From: Novosphingobium sp. FSW06-99
GTDB taxonomy: Bacteria; Pseudomonadota; Alphaproteobacteria; Sphingomonadales; Sphingomonadaceae
Assembly (NCBI RefSeq): GCF_001519065.1
Contig: NZ_KQ954255.1
Coordinates: forward strand, 156,723 to 220,722
DNA length: 64,000 nucleotides
Reading direction: 5' to 3'
The translations under genes and the position numbers were made by a program. The notes below the pieces were generated by a model. The model saw only the letters and a program-made list of their open reading frames with translations. It made no database searches and was not told the DNA's origin. Below are positions 43,290 through 51,849 of the stretch, piece after piece. Numbering within the stretch: the first letter of the stretch is position 1; the number at the start of each line of letters is the position of its first letter.

Positions 43290-45103
43290 TGCGTCACCTC
43301 CGGCTGGTCCCAGCGTTTGAAGGAAGGCACCGCCACCACCAGATAGGCTTTGGCGCTCAACGGATCGCCGTGGCTGTCCCTGGCCGTTTTGGCCGTCGCC
43401 ACTACCCACACCGTGCCCAGGTTGTCGCGGTCGCCAGACCGTTGCGGATTGGGACCGTCGAGGTTGGGCGTAAAGAACCCCGCCTTGCTGATCCCGCCGA
43501 CATATTTGATGTCGTCGTCATACCAGGTGGACCGGAACGGCTCGATGCTGAAATCGGCATCGACCAGCCCCACTTTGACATCGTCGGCGGTGTGCGGTTT
43601 GCCATCGGGGCCGGCATCATAGCCCCAGGCTTCGAACTGGCCATAACCTGCCGGATGTGCCGCTCCGCCCAGCCGGGCAATCGCCGTTTCGGGGGTGACC
43701 TTGATATAGGAAAGCGTGTGCCACACCGGCAGCGCGGCGGGCAGCACGGCCGAGCCGACCGTCACATCGTGCAACCCGGACGCGACATCGGCGGCGGCGT
43801 CGACATCCACCACCAGCTCGCCCGGTGTCGCCGAGGCGATCCTGGTGACAGTCAGGCCCTTGCCCAGATCGATGTCCCGGGTGGTCAGACCGGCGGGAAA
43901 GGCATCGCCCAGAATGCGCAACGCCTGCCCCTTTGCCCCGGCCCTGATCCCGCCGGGCGAAATCGCCCCGATTACGGGCGCCCCGTCGGCGCGGGCAAGC
44001 GTCACGTCATACCCGAATTCCTGATATTCGCCCCAGAACCAGCGGCCCACGGCACTTTTGCGGTCGGATGAAAACTGCATCACTTCGCGCACCGGCTGAT
44101 CGAGTGAATCCGGCGCGAGCTTGCCGGTGGCGCCCGTCTGCGCGCGGCCGCGCCAGGTATACCCGCCATAAACGACCCCGCCGCCGCTGGTGGAAAGCGA
44201 GGGCCCGCCGTTCAGCGATTGCAGCGTGGTGTGGGTGACAAATGCTTCGCCAGACGCGCCGGGGGTGACTTCGAGCGTGCCGAAATAGACCCCCTTGCCA
44301 GGCAAATGCGCGCTCACCAGCCACTTGCCGGCCAGATGCGGGCTCTGTTCGCGCTGGCTCCAGGCGTCCCATTCGGGCGAATGCAGCGGCGCCACCTTGC
44401 GCAGGTAGGCCAATGCGACTTGTCCCGACGTCAACGGAATGGCGCCGGGTTTGTGCACCACCGGTGTGGTCTGGCCAAACACCTCGCCCGGTTCATCCAC
44501 CGCCGGGCGGCGATATTGCGAATCCGCCTGCGAATAGAGCGCAATGTGGAAATCCTGCAGCAATTTCCATTCGTGCGACGACCGTCGCCACGACAGCGGC
44601 TGGGCAAAGGCATGGCACGCGGCGCACGACGTCCGCACGGATTCGCTGGGAATATTCGTTTCGTCGATCACCCGGTGTTCGACCAGATAGGACACCGGCC
44701 GCGCCTCGTCGGGGGCCAGGCCATGGCTGTCGGCCAGATAATGGACAATATGGCGCGCTTCATCGGGGGTCAGTGCCGCACCGTTCAGCCGCACCATGCG
44801 CTTGATCGCCTGGTCCCAGCCTTCGGGCGTGGTGCGCACCCATGAAATGCGCGACAGATTGCCTTTGGCATCGGCGGTGTGGCACGCGCCGCACTTTTCG
44901 CGGGTCAGCGCGTCGGTCACCGGGATGCCGGGCTCGGTCTCGCTGTCTGTCTGCGCGCCTCCCGGTGCCGAGCTGACTTGACCGACAACGGCGCTGGCAG
45001 TCGCAAGTGTTGCAGCAAGCAGCAGCGACCTGACGCCATACCGTGCAACTTTGGCACGGCGGAGATTGGGCTCAATTTCGTGTTCCGGAACAGGGCACGC
45101 CAT
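43286..45103 (-). CDS. qhpA: Quinohemoprotein amine dehydrogenase alpha subunit, dihaem
   Basis: The protein has 605 residues with a twin-charged N-terminal region and a signal peptide (hydrophobic core about 25-40). Two haem c motifs, CGACH (71-75) and CAACH (160-164), lie in the N-terminal third; the remainder is beta-rich domains. The alpha subunit takes electrons from the CTQ of the gamma subunit and passes them to a soluble carrier. The ATG at 45103 has AAGGGGA upstream; the 60-residue open extension before it lacks coding character. It is the first gene of qhpADCBGFE. No qhpR-type AraC regulator is adjacent, but a 23-bp element shared with the PQQ operon lies 153 bp upstream. Confidence 0.93.
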   Translation of the reverse strand: MACPVPEHEIEPNLRRAKVARYGVRSLLLAATLATASAVVGQVSSAPGGAQTDSETEPGIPVTDALTREKCGACHTADAKGNLSRISWVRTTPEGWDQAIKRMVRLNGAALTPDEARHIVHYLADSHGLAPDEARPVSYLVEHRVIDETNIPSESVRTSCAACHAFAQPLSWRRSSHEWKLLQDFHIALYSQADSQYRRPAVDEPGEVFGQTTPVVHKPGAIPLTSGQVALAYLRKVAPLHSPEWDAWSQREQSPHLAGKWLVSAHLPGKGVYFGTLEVTPGASGEAFVTHTTLQSLNGGPSLSTSGGGVVYGGYTWRGRAQTGATGKLAPDSLDQPVREVMQFSSDRKSAVGRWFWGEYQEFGYDVTLARADGAPVIGAISPGGIRAGAKGQALRILGDAFPAGLTTRDIDLGKGLTVTRIASATPGELVVDVDAAADVASGLHDVTVGSAVLPAALPVWHTLSYIKVTPETAIARLGGAAHPAGYGQFEAWGYDAGPDGKPHTADDVKVGLVDADFSIEPFRSTWYDDDIKYVGGISKAGFFTPNLDGPNPQRSGDRDNLGTVWVVATAKTARDSHGDPLSAKAYLVVAVPSFKRWDQPEVTQ

Positions 45104-45255
45104 GCGTCGGTAGTCCCCTTGCTGAAGTTGCTCGCACCAACCCCGTCGGTGCGAAATCACCTGCGATTTCAACAGTAATTGCGACAAAAATTTGTGCCGG
45201 ACAGGTTGAACCCGGTCCCGCCGTACAAACCGATTCGGCTGTGCGGGCCCTCGAA

Positions 45256-45278
45256 ATCTGAACAGATGTCCAGAGTTG
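45256..45278 (-). promoter_or_regulatory. 23-bp element upstream of qhpA shared with the PQQ operon
   Basis: It contains the perfect palindrome ATCTGAACAGAT (45256-45267) followed by GTCCAGAGTTG. It matches 31659-31681 at 19 of 23 positions. Position and orientation suggest a regulatory site for the qhp operon. Confidence 0.5.
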
Positions 45279-45352
45279 GTCAAACGCTTTGTGCGGCACG
45301 TCGGCCGATCCGCTTAAAAGGGGTTTTTCGGGTCAGGATTGCCGACCGGCGC

Positions 45353-45949
45353 TTACGAGACCAGCAAATGCGCCCTGAACAAAGCCCTGACCAGGCGTGC
45401 TTCCAGCCATCGCCCGATGACATAAAGCGCGGCGAAGATCCCCGCAAAGACATAGCCCGGTGTGGGCGAAGGCTTCTTGTCCTGTGCTGCGTCTTTGCCG
45501 GACGTGTCGGGCGCGGGTGCGCCCAGTGCCTTGTCGATCGCGTTCATCGGTATGCCGGGCTTTTTCGGCGCGGGTTGCTTGATCGCCTGGGCCGCCGGTG
45601 TCGTGTCGAATTTGCCGGTGAGTATGGTCAACTGGGCGATTGCCAGAAACAGCAGCGGTGCCAGGAAGCAGAACAGCAGTGCCCGACTGTTCAGATCATA
45701 ATGCAGCACCGGCCCGGACATGCTGGTGTCGATCTGCAGGATGCCACCGTCGAAAACAGCCATCCTGTCTTGCGCCGCCTGATTTTTCTTCCTGAAAATC
45801 AACGTATTGTTGCTGCACTCGTGACTGGTTCCAGCCTGCCGGAACAGCGGGGACAGCCGATTGAAGGCATCCTCTGCAGATTGGGTGGGACCGATGTCCA
45901 GGCTGCCCCTGACATGCCAGATCCAGTCGATGGCACGCCGGCCGATCAT
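45353..45949 (-). CDS. Membrane protein of unknown function, paralogue of the 13160-13603 gene
   Basis: The protein has 198 residues. An N-terminal soluble region (1-88) is followed by a first helix (about 90-110), a Pro/Lys-rich linker (115-160) and a second helix (about 162-180). The N-terminal half is related to the product at 13160: WHVRGSL, MAVFDGGILQID and HYDLNSRALLFC have counterparts there. No family name is recognised. The ATG overlaps the hydroxylase stop (45946-45949), so the two are cotranslated; an accessory or membrane partner role for the hydroxylase is inference. Confidence 0.7.
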   Translation of the reverse strand: MIGRRAIDWIWHVRGSLDIGPTQSAEDAFNRLSPLFRQAGTSHECSNNTLIFRKKNQAAQDRMAVFDGGILQIDTSMSGPVLHYDLNSRALLFCFLAPLLFLAIAQLTILTGKFDTTPAAQAIKQPAPKKPGIPMNAIDKALGAPAPDTSGKDAAQDKKPSPTPGYVFAGIFAALYVIGRWLEARLVRALFRAHLLVS

Positions 45950-46965
45950 TCGGCCGGCACGGCGATCGGTCTGCCCATCCGTTGTCTGATCGTTTTCCAG
46001 CCCTCGGTGAACGGATACGTCATCTGTTCGCGGATCGACATGCGTCGACCACCTTCCATGCCCAGCAATTCGGCCTCTCCATCGATGCAGGTTCCGAACA
46101 TACGGTCGATGAAAATGTAGGAACCGGCGTAATTGCTCCGCGTCGCTTCATAGTCTTGCGAATGGTGCAGGCTGTGATGCTCGGTCGTATTGAACAGAAA
46201 CCGCCACCATCTCGGCGAATTGAAGCGCACATTGATGTGCTGATAGGTGCCGATCGCCAGGCCGAAGGTTCCGGCGATCAGCGCGGCGCGCGGTATGAAA
46301 TCGAAAAACCCGCCAATGCCGAGGCCGATCAGAAACAGTTCGACCGGATTGCCCACCGCGCCTTTGTTCACATTCAACTGGGTGATGTAGTGGTGCACCG
46401 AATGGGGCAGCCACAATGGATACCAGTTGTGCATGCCACGATGCATCCAATATTGCCCGAAATCGAAAATGAACGAGATCAGGAAGGCCTGCACCAGAAT
46501 GGGCAGGCCGATGAACCACGCAAGCTTTTCCCAATGGAAATGGTGCTGCAGGGCCTTGGCCATGACGCCGCTGCCAATGTAGTTTTCGGCCAGGCGGATC
46601 AACGTATAAGTCAGCCCGACATAGAACAGGTCGGTCGCCAGTTCCTTCCAGGTCAACCGCCAGCTTTCGTGGCGCGGATTTACCCATTCCAGACCGAGCA
46701 GCAGCACCTTGAAGCCGATGCCGATGCCAATCGCTGTTGATGCCTTGGCGATGGAATTGGGCGCATAATACCAGAAGGCGAGCAGCGCGAACAACGCCAC
46801 CGGCTGGAACCATGTAAAGACGAACTGTTTGAACGGACCGCCTTCCACCCGGGGAATGTTTTCCCATCCCACGGTTACCGGTGCCTGCGTTCCGATCAGC
46901 CTGTTGCCAACGCGAATTCCGTCCATCATGCCCCGCCCACGTGGTGTGTGCGTCAAACTATCCAT
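45946..46965 (-). CDS. Sterol desaturase / fatty acid hydroxylase family membrane enzyme
   Basis: The protein has 339 residues with four or more membrane spans and a di-iron histidine cluster: HRGMH, HSVHH, and HHSLHH near the C-terminal third. Family members hydroxylate or desaturate lipids such as sterols, hopanoids, carotenoids or fatty acids. The substrate cannot be told; the C-terminal domain after the third His box is short. The start is given at 46965, but ATGATG at 46929-46924 with GGGCGGGG just before it is an alternative. It is the first gene of a two-gene unit with the small membrane protein at 45353. Confidence 0.85.
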   Translation of the reverse strand: MDSLTHTPRGRGMMDGIRVGNRLIGTQAPVTVGWENIPRVEGGPFKQFVFTWFQPVALFALLAFWYYAPNSIAKASTAIGIGIGFKVLLLGLEWVNPRHESWRLTWKELATDLFYVGLTYTLIRLAENYIGSGVMAKALQHHFHWEKLAWFIGLPILVQAFLISFIFDFGQYWMHRGMHNWYPLWLPHSVHHYITQLNVNKGAVGNPVELFLIGLGIGGFFDFIPRAALIAGTFGLAIGTYQHINVRFNSPRWWRFLFNTTEHHSLHHSQDYEATRSNYAGSYIFIDRMFGTCIDGEAELLGMEGGRRMSIREQMTYPFTEGWKTIRQRMGRPIAVPAE

Positions 46966-47042
46966 ACCATGGCAAGGGCGTCATACGCCATTGCGCGTAT
47001 GCCCCGGCCAATCAGCCGCCCATTTCCGCCGCCATGCGTGCT

Positions 47043-49031
47043 TCACGACAATCGGGGATGATCGGGATCAGGTTGTGTTGCGGCATCGCGCAATCCGCAG
47101 CGCTGGAGAAAGTCGAAAATTCCGTCGTAAAAGCCTGGCGATCGGGTCGGGTCGCGGTCATCGCCTTTCGGTACAAAGATGACCATGCCCTGACGCGCAC
47201 GGGTCAATACCACGCGGTAGGTGTTCTTCAGGTAGAGCCGCATGAACCGGTCGTTGATCGACTGCCACCGTGTGCCCTTGAACTTGTACGGTCGCCAGCC
47301 GGCGCCATCATGGCGCAAATCGGCATCCCAGCAGACACAGGTCCAGTCCAGTTCCAGGCCTTGCACATCGAACTCGCTGGCAACGTCTTCCAGATAAAAA
47401 GACGAACGCACATCGTCGCGGCCGTTCAGGAACCAGTTGGGCGGTTCGATCGCAGCCTTGACGTTCAGCCCCTCCGCTTTCAGCCGCGAGGCACCTGACG
47501 AAGCAACAAGACCATAGCGTTCCGACCCGCGCGCCTTGGTCCTTAGCCAAGCCCGCGCTTCATCCAGATCGCGGCTCAGCACGATGGGATAGTGTCCAAG
47601 TCCGACAAATGCCGCCCGCGCGGCATCGGCGTCACCATCGACAACATGCGAAATCAAGCTCGACAGCGTCTCGGCGCGAAACGAGCGCATCGACACACCC
47701 AGGTGCAAGTCTGGACTGAGCGCAACGCGTGGCCCGGCCAGAAAGCTTTGGGCCTCCTGATTGAGGTCATAATCCGGATGGTCGATGCGATCGGAGGTGT
47801 AGACTCGCCAATGCGAGAAGCGGCTTTTCAGTGCCGCCATCCACTCGCTAAGGCCGGCTTCGCCGTCATTGATTTCCTGGCCGCCGCCGATCAGGCAGAT
47901 GATCGTGCACCATTCGGTGTGCCGGTCCATGACCCCCAAAAGGAATTCCGGTTCGGACAGGTCGAAATCCGCAAGGCCGCGCTTTTGGCGCATGAAGGCG
48001 GCGGCTTTGCGCTGATTCCAGGCACGCTGGGCTTCGTCAAAGATAACGACATGGTCGGAAGGTGCCGCGTCGGAATGGACATATTCATCGCGGAAATGAT
48101 GGATGTTTTGAATGAAAGCCCGGACATGGCGTTCGGCTGCCGACCGTTGCCCGCCGGTGCGCGCGCGGTGATCACGAACCAGCGCTTCGCGAAGCACGTC
48201 GACCAGTGGACCATTGCCCGAAAGGAAGGTGGCGTGCTCGTCGTTTTCGCCTGCGCTGCGCCGTGTGGCGATATTCAGCCCGGCCAGGGTCTTGCCGGCA
48301 CCGGGCACGCCCGTGATGAAGCAGATCGCCTTTTCACCGCCGCTGCGACTGGCTTCGATCGCCTGGCTGACGGCGGCTTCGGTGCGTGTCAGGTTGATGG
48401 CGCCGGCGTCGTTGCGGGTAATGTCTTCGACATTGTGCCGCGCATAGAGCGCAGTCGCCGCCTGGATAATCGTAGGCGTCGGCCGATAGCCGCTCGCCTC
48501 CCAGGCCGCCACTTCGAAGCCGGACGCGCCATGGGCTGCGCCAATCATCCGGATGGCGGGGCCCAAGTCCTGCGGGCACACAAGCACAGGCCGGGCGACA
48601 TGGTCGAAGGCCAATTCGAACTGAATGTCGCGCGATTCGCGTGCCTCGGTCGGCACCAGGATCGGAAAGATCGCCAAGGCATGGCTGGCTTCATGGAAGT
48701 TTTTCAGATCGAGCGCATAATCCTCTACCTGTTCCATGGCCGCAGCTTCAAATCGGGACTGGCCATCCTTGAATTCAATTACAAAGATGGCCTGGCCGAC
48801 AATTACGACCGCATCGGCGCGCTTTCCCATGCGCGGAATCGCGAACTCAAAGTACAGCGCAAAGGCGGTTGTTTCGGCCAGAGCCGTACGCATCACCTCG
48901 ATCTGTCTCAGCCAGGCCTGCTTCTGCCCGGCCTCAACATCAAAATGGTGCCGGCGGGTCAATTCACCCAGAATATGTGAGGGCGTATCTGCATAAAACC
49001 GCTCGCGGTCTGCTGAGTAATAGGCGCGCAT
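47043..49031 (-). CDS. PD-(D/E)XK-like nuclease domain fused to DUF2075 helicase-like ATPase
   Basis: The protein has 662 residues. The N-terminal region contains RADAVVIVGQAIFVIEFKDGQ (about 91-111), whose D...ExK spacing matches a PD-(D/E)XK nuclease core. The DUF2075 ATPase follows: Walker A GVPGAGKT (about 237-244), Walker B VVIFDEAQRAWN, a GGGQEIN motif with Gln, and the C-terminal FDVQGLELDWTCVCWD and NTYRVVLTRARQGMVIFV blocks of SF1-type helicases. It would act on DNA or RNA in the cytoplasm. Homologous architectures occur in defence and mobile regions; a stress or antiphage role is inference. It is monocistronic, starting with ATG at 49031. Confidence 0.82.
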   Translation of the reverse strand: MRAYYSADRERFYADTPSHILGELTRRHHFDVEAGQKQAWLRQIEVMRTALAETTAFALYFEFAIPRMGKRADAVVIVGQAIFVIEFKDGQSRFEAAAMEQVEDYALDLKNFHEASHALAIFPILVPTEARESRDIQFELAFDHVARPVLVCPQDLGPAIRMIGAAHGASGFEVAAWEASGYRPTPTIIQAATALYARHNVEDITRNDAGAINLTRTEAAVSQAIEASRSGGEKAICFITGVPGAGKTLAGLNIATRRSAGENDEHATFLSGNGPLVDVLREALVRDHRARTGGQRSAAERHVRAFIQNIHHFRDEYVHSDAAPSDHVVIFDEAQRAWNQRKAAAFMRQKRGLADFDLSEPEFLLGVMDRHTEWCTIICLIGGGQEINDGEAGLSEWMAALKSRFSHWRVYTSDRIDHPDYDLNQEAQSFLAGPRVALSPDLHLGVSMRSFRAETLSSLISHVVDGDADAARAAFVGLGHYPIVLSRDLDEARAWLRTKARGSERYGLVASSGASRLKAEGLNVKAAIEPPNWFLNGRDDVRSSFYLEDVASEFDVQGLELDWTCVCWDADLRHDGAGWRPYKFKGTRWQSINDRFMRLYLKNTYRVVLTRARQGMVIFVPKGDDRDPTRSPGFYDGIFDFLQRCGLRDAATQPDPDHPRLS

Positions 49032-49379
49032 TCAACCCCCCGTGGTCCCGGCGCATACCAGGTTTTTATCCGCGCGACGATATTGTGCAGGCTGACTGTC
49101 AATCTGCGGGCGAATGTACGTGGAGGGCGCGCGCACGCAGGTGCAGGGCCTTGTGGACTTTCTGCGGTTTGCGCGAGTCATCGCCGTGCCAGAGGCAGTG
49201 AAAAGTGTCCGTTTGGCGATTCATTGCTGTCTTGGAAGGCCCTCGGGTACCGTACTCAGGGAAATATTGCCAGAGGAATCTCTACTATAAAGATAGACTA
49301 TCTGGTTTGGAAGTTTTTATGCCGTTTCTGATCGCGAGGTTTGGGGAAAAAAGGCGCTCCGCAAAAGGGGGGAGCCAAC
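49032..49379. other. 348-bp intergenic region between divergent nuclease-helicase and porin genes
   Basis: AT-richness rises between 49260 and 49340, with AGATAGACTATCT (49288-49300) a small inverted repeat (AGATA/TATCT). A GGGGGG-type ribosome-binding site for the porin lies at 49368-49374. I see no RNA gene and no clear promoter pair. Confidence 0.4.
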
Positions 49380-51089
49380 ATGCGATTTTATGGGATGAAG
49401 CAACGCCACATTGCCCGGCTGAGTATGACTGGGTGCGCATCACTGGTGGCACTGGCTTGGGCAACATCACCGCACGCGCAGACAGTGACCGATCCCGCCG
49501 CCAGCCGCGACGCGCGGATTGAAGCTATCCAGGCCGAATTGAACACATTGCAGGCAGAACTGGCCGCGTTGCGGCAGGAGGGGCGGACGCCGGTTGCTTC
49601 TGCGCCTGGCCAGGCTGCTCCGCAGGTGCCAACCCCGCCAACGCCGGGGTCCGCCGCGACCGCGGGGCTTGGCCAACCGCTGGCGCCGGGTGAAACGGGC
49701 ACGAGCAATGCGACGCTCGCTGCAGACCATCCGCGTATCTTCGGTGCCGGCATCCCGACCACGGGCGCCGTCTCGCGGATTGATTCCGGCCATCCGATCA
49801 TCTCGACCGGCGACGGCCGATTTACCGCCAGTCTGCTCGGCGTAATGCAGTTCGATGTCGCCGACTATTTCCAGCATGCTGCCGGAACGCTTGCGACCGA
49901 TTTTCGGCGTGCCGGCGCCGCGAGCAACACCGCGCACGCGCTCGATCTTGCTGATGGCACGACGTTCCGCCGTGCGCGTATCGGCATCGGCGGTCATGCC
50001 TTTGGCGATTTCGAATATTCTGTTCTGTTCGATTTTGGGGGCGCGGGTGAAGAGGCTGCGGGCCACGTTCAGGAGCTTTGGCTGCAATATTCGGGTATCA
50101 AGTACACGCACATCCGGGTCGGCGCCTTTGCGCCCTTCATCGGCCTCGAGGATGCCGGCTCGACCAATGGAATGATGTTCCTTGAACGACCGTCGGTCTC
50201 TGATGTTGCACGCGGGCTGGCCGGGGCCGATTATCGGGAAGGCGGGCAGATCGCCTTTACCGGCGAGCGCTGGTTTGCCTCGGGTGCGATCACTGGCAGG
50301 CAGGTGAATACCGCCGGCAGCACGACGGCCCAACCTTATCAAGATCCGCTGGGCTTTATTGCGCGGGCAGGGCTCTTGCCGATCAAGAGCAACGCTGATC
50401 TGGTTCATGTCGGAGTTCATGGCAGCTATGTTGCGCATCCTGCAAATACTGCCGGACCCAATGCGGCACCTGGCACGGCGATCAGCCCCCTCGATTTGAG
50501 CGTTACCCCCGAATTGACCGTCGACAGCACCCGCCTGATCGATACCGGGTCGATCGATGCGCTGCATGCCTATACGGCCGGTGTCGAATTTGCGGCGCAG
50601 CACCGCAATTTTCAGGTTCAAGGCGAATATGAACGGTTCGGGATCGAGCGCCGTGCGGTCGGCATCGCCAATCCGCGATTTGATGGCTTTTATGTTGAAG
50701 GAAGCTGGATCATCACTGGACAGCAGCGGCGTTACAATGACGGGAACTATGCGTTTGACGGCCCGGAAGTTATCGGTTCGTTCAATCCGAAATCAGGCAG
50801 TTACGGCGTGTGGGAGCTGGCGTTGCGCTATTCGGATATCGATCTTAATTTTGATCAGGGTGTCGCCGGTGCCGCGTTGCCTGTGGGAGGCGTGCGCGGC
50901 GGCAATCAGAAAATCGCGACCGCCGGAATCAATTGGTATTTGAACTCGATCTCGCGCGTCATGTTTGACTATCAACTCGTTACGATCGACAGGTTGTCCC
51001 CCTCTGCGATCACTTACCAGACGCCGGTGGGCGCTCAGATCGGACAAAGCTATTCTGCCGGATCGCTGCGCTTTCAGCTCGCTTTCTGA
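49380..51089 (+). CDS. OprO/OprP-type outer membrane porin
   Basis: The protein has 569 residues with a signal peptide (cleavage AHA-Q, about residue 34), a short coiled-coil (about 45-70, IEAIQAELNTLQAELAALRQE) and a Pro/Ala-rich linker. The rest is a 16-strand-type barrel with FRRARIGIGGHAFGDFEYSVLFDFG and VRVGAFAPFIGLE-like blocks, ending in the terminal aromatic FQLAF. OprP-type porins take up phosphate or pyrophosphate, but sphingomonad members are diverse and the solute is not determined. The ATG at 49380 has AAAGGGGGGAG upstream, clearly better than the GTG-like start at 49341. Confidence 0.88.
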   Translation: MRFYGMKQRHIARLSMTGCASLVALAWATSPHAQTVTDPAASRDARIEAIQAELNTLQAELAALRQEGRTPVASAPGQAAPQVPTPPTPGSAATAGLGQPLAPGETGTSNATLAADHPRIFGAGIPTTGAVSRIDSGHPIISTGDGRFTASLLGVMQFDVADYFQHAAGTLATDFRRAGAASNTAHALDLADGTTFRRARIGIGGHAFGDFEYSVLFDFGGAGEEAAGHVQELWLQYSGIKYTHIRVGAFAPFIGLEDAGSTNGMMFLERPSVSDVARGLAGADYREGGQIAFTGERWFASGAITGRQVNTAGSTTAQPYQDPLGFIARAGLLPIKSNADLVHVGVHGSYVAHPANTAGPNAAPGTAISPLDLSVTPELTVDSTRLIDTGSIDALHAYTAGVEFAAQHRNFQVQGEYERFGIERRAVGIANPRFDGFYVEGSWIITGQQRRYNDGNYAFDGPEVIGSFNPKSGSYGVWELALRYSDIDLNFDQGVAGAALPVGGVRGGNQKIATAGINWYLNSISRVMFDYQLVTIDRLSPSAITYQTPVGAQIGQSYSAGSLRFQLAF

Positions 51090-51353
51090 CCGAATTTCCA
51101 GGTGGTGACTGCGCGCATTGGAGCGTGTTTCAGCGCAAAAGACCCAAATCGAAGATCGCTCACTGAAATCTTGGCCCCAGCACTCATTGAAATAGAGGTT
51201 GGCCTGTCGTCAAACAGGCCATTTTGCCCTGCGAATTTTTCCGAAATCGAGCAGGGAACATTGCTGCCAAGATCGATGACGCCCTTGCGATCGCATTTGG
51301 GATTTGAAGGTGTTCTGTTATGAGCATGCGTCTTTGTCGAAAGGTTCAGATCC

Positions 51354-51848
51354 ATGATGTTGAATTCCTGGCGCAGATCGCGCACCACGATCGGCATGTG
51401 GTTTGCGGCTGTGCTGTTGGCGCTGGCCGGACCTTGTTTTGCCGACATTCCGTCCGGCACTGCGACACCTGCGCCGTACTATGTGTTTCAACACGTGGTT
51501 TATCAAAACGATGGCGGGATGCCGGACAACCGCGCTTATTTCGGGCGCATTCTGCATCACATCGCCGCGCACATCGCGGCGACTGACGGAAAAGTGGAAA
51601 TACGCGTGGTCAACTTTGCCGCTGGTGTGACCATGTTTCAGATGGCCAGGACTGACGAAGATCTTCGCACCCAGATCGATGCATTGCGCGCCAAGGGGGT
51701 CAAATTCCTGGTCTGTCGCAATACGCTCAATGGCATGGGTCTCAAGGTCGAGGATCTCTACGGGGTCAAGGCCGAGGATGTGGTGCCGAGCGGCGTCGCC
51801 GAAATCGCGCGTCTGCAGGGGCTCGGCTTTGTCTACGTCCACCCTTGA
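51354..51848 (+). CDS. Secreted DsrE-family protein
   Basis: The protein has 164 residues with a signal peptide (cleavage near CFA-D, about residue 31). The mature part shows the DsrE fold: VEIRVVNFAAGVTMFQMARTDEDLRTQIDALRAKGVKFLVCRNTLNGMGL with one Cys in the position used by persulfide-carrying relatives, then EDVVPSGVAEIARLQGLGFVYVHP. Periplasmic DsrE proteins are linked to sulfur oxidation or sulfide handling. The gene ends two bases before the stop of the convergent TauE/SafE exporter gene, a common genomic partnership. Confidence 0.85.
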   Translation: MMLNSWRRSRTTIGMWFAAVLLALAGPCFADIPSGTATPAPYYVFQHVVYQNDGGMPDNRAYFGRILHHIAAHIAATDGKVEIRVVNFAAGVTMFQMARTDEDLRTQIDALRAKGVKFLVCRNTLNGMGLKVEDLYGVKAEDVVPSGVAEIARLQGLGFVYVHP

Positions 51849-51849
51849 C

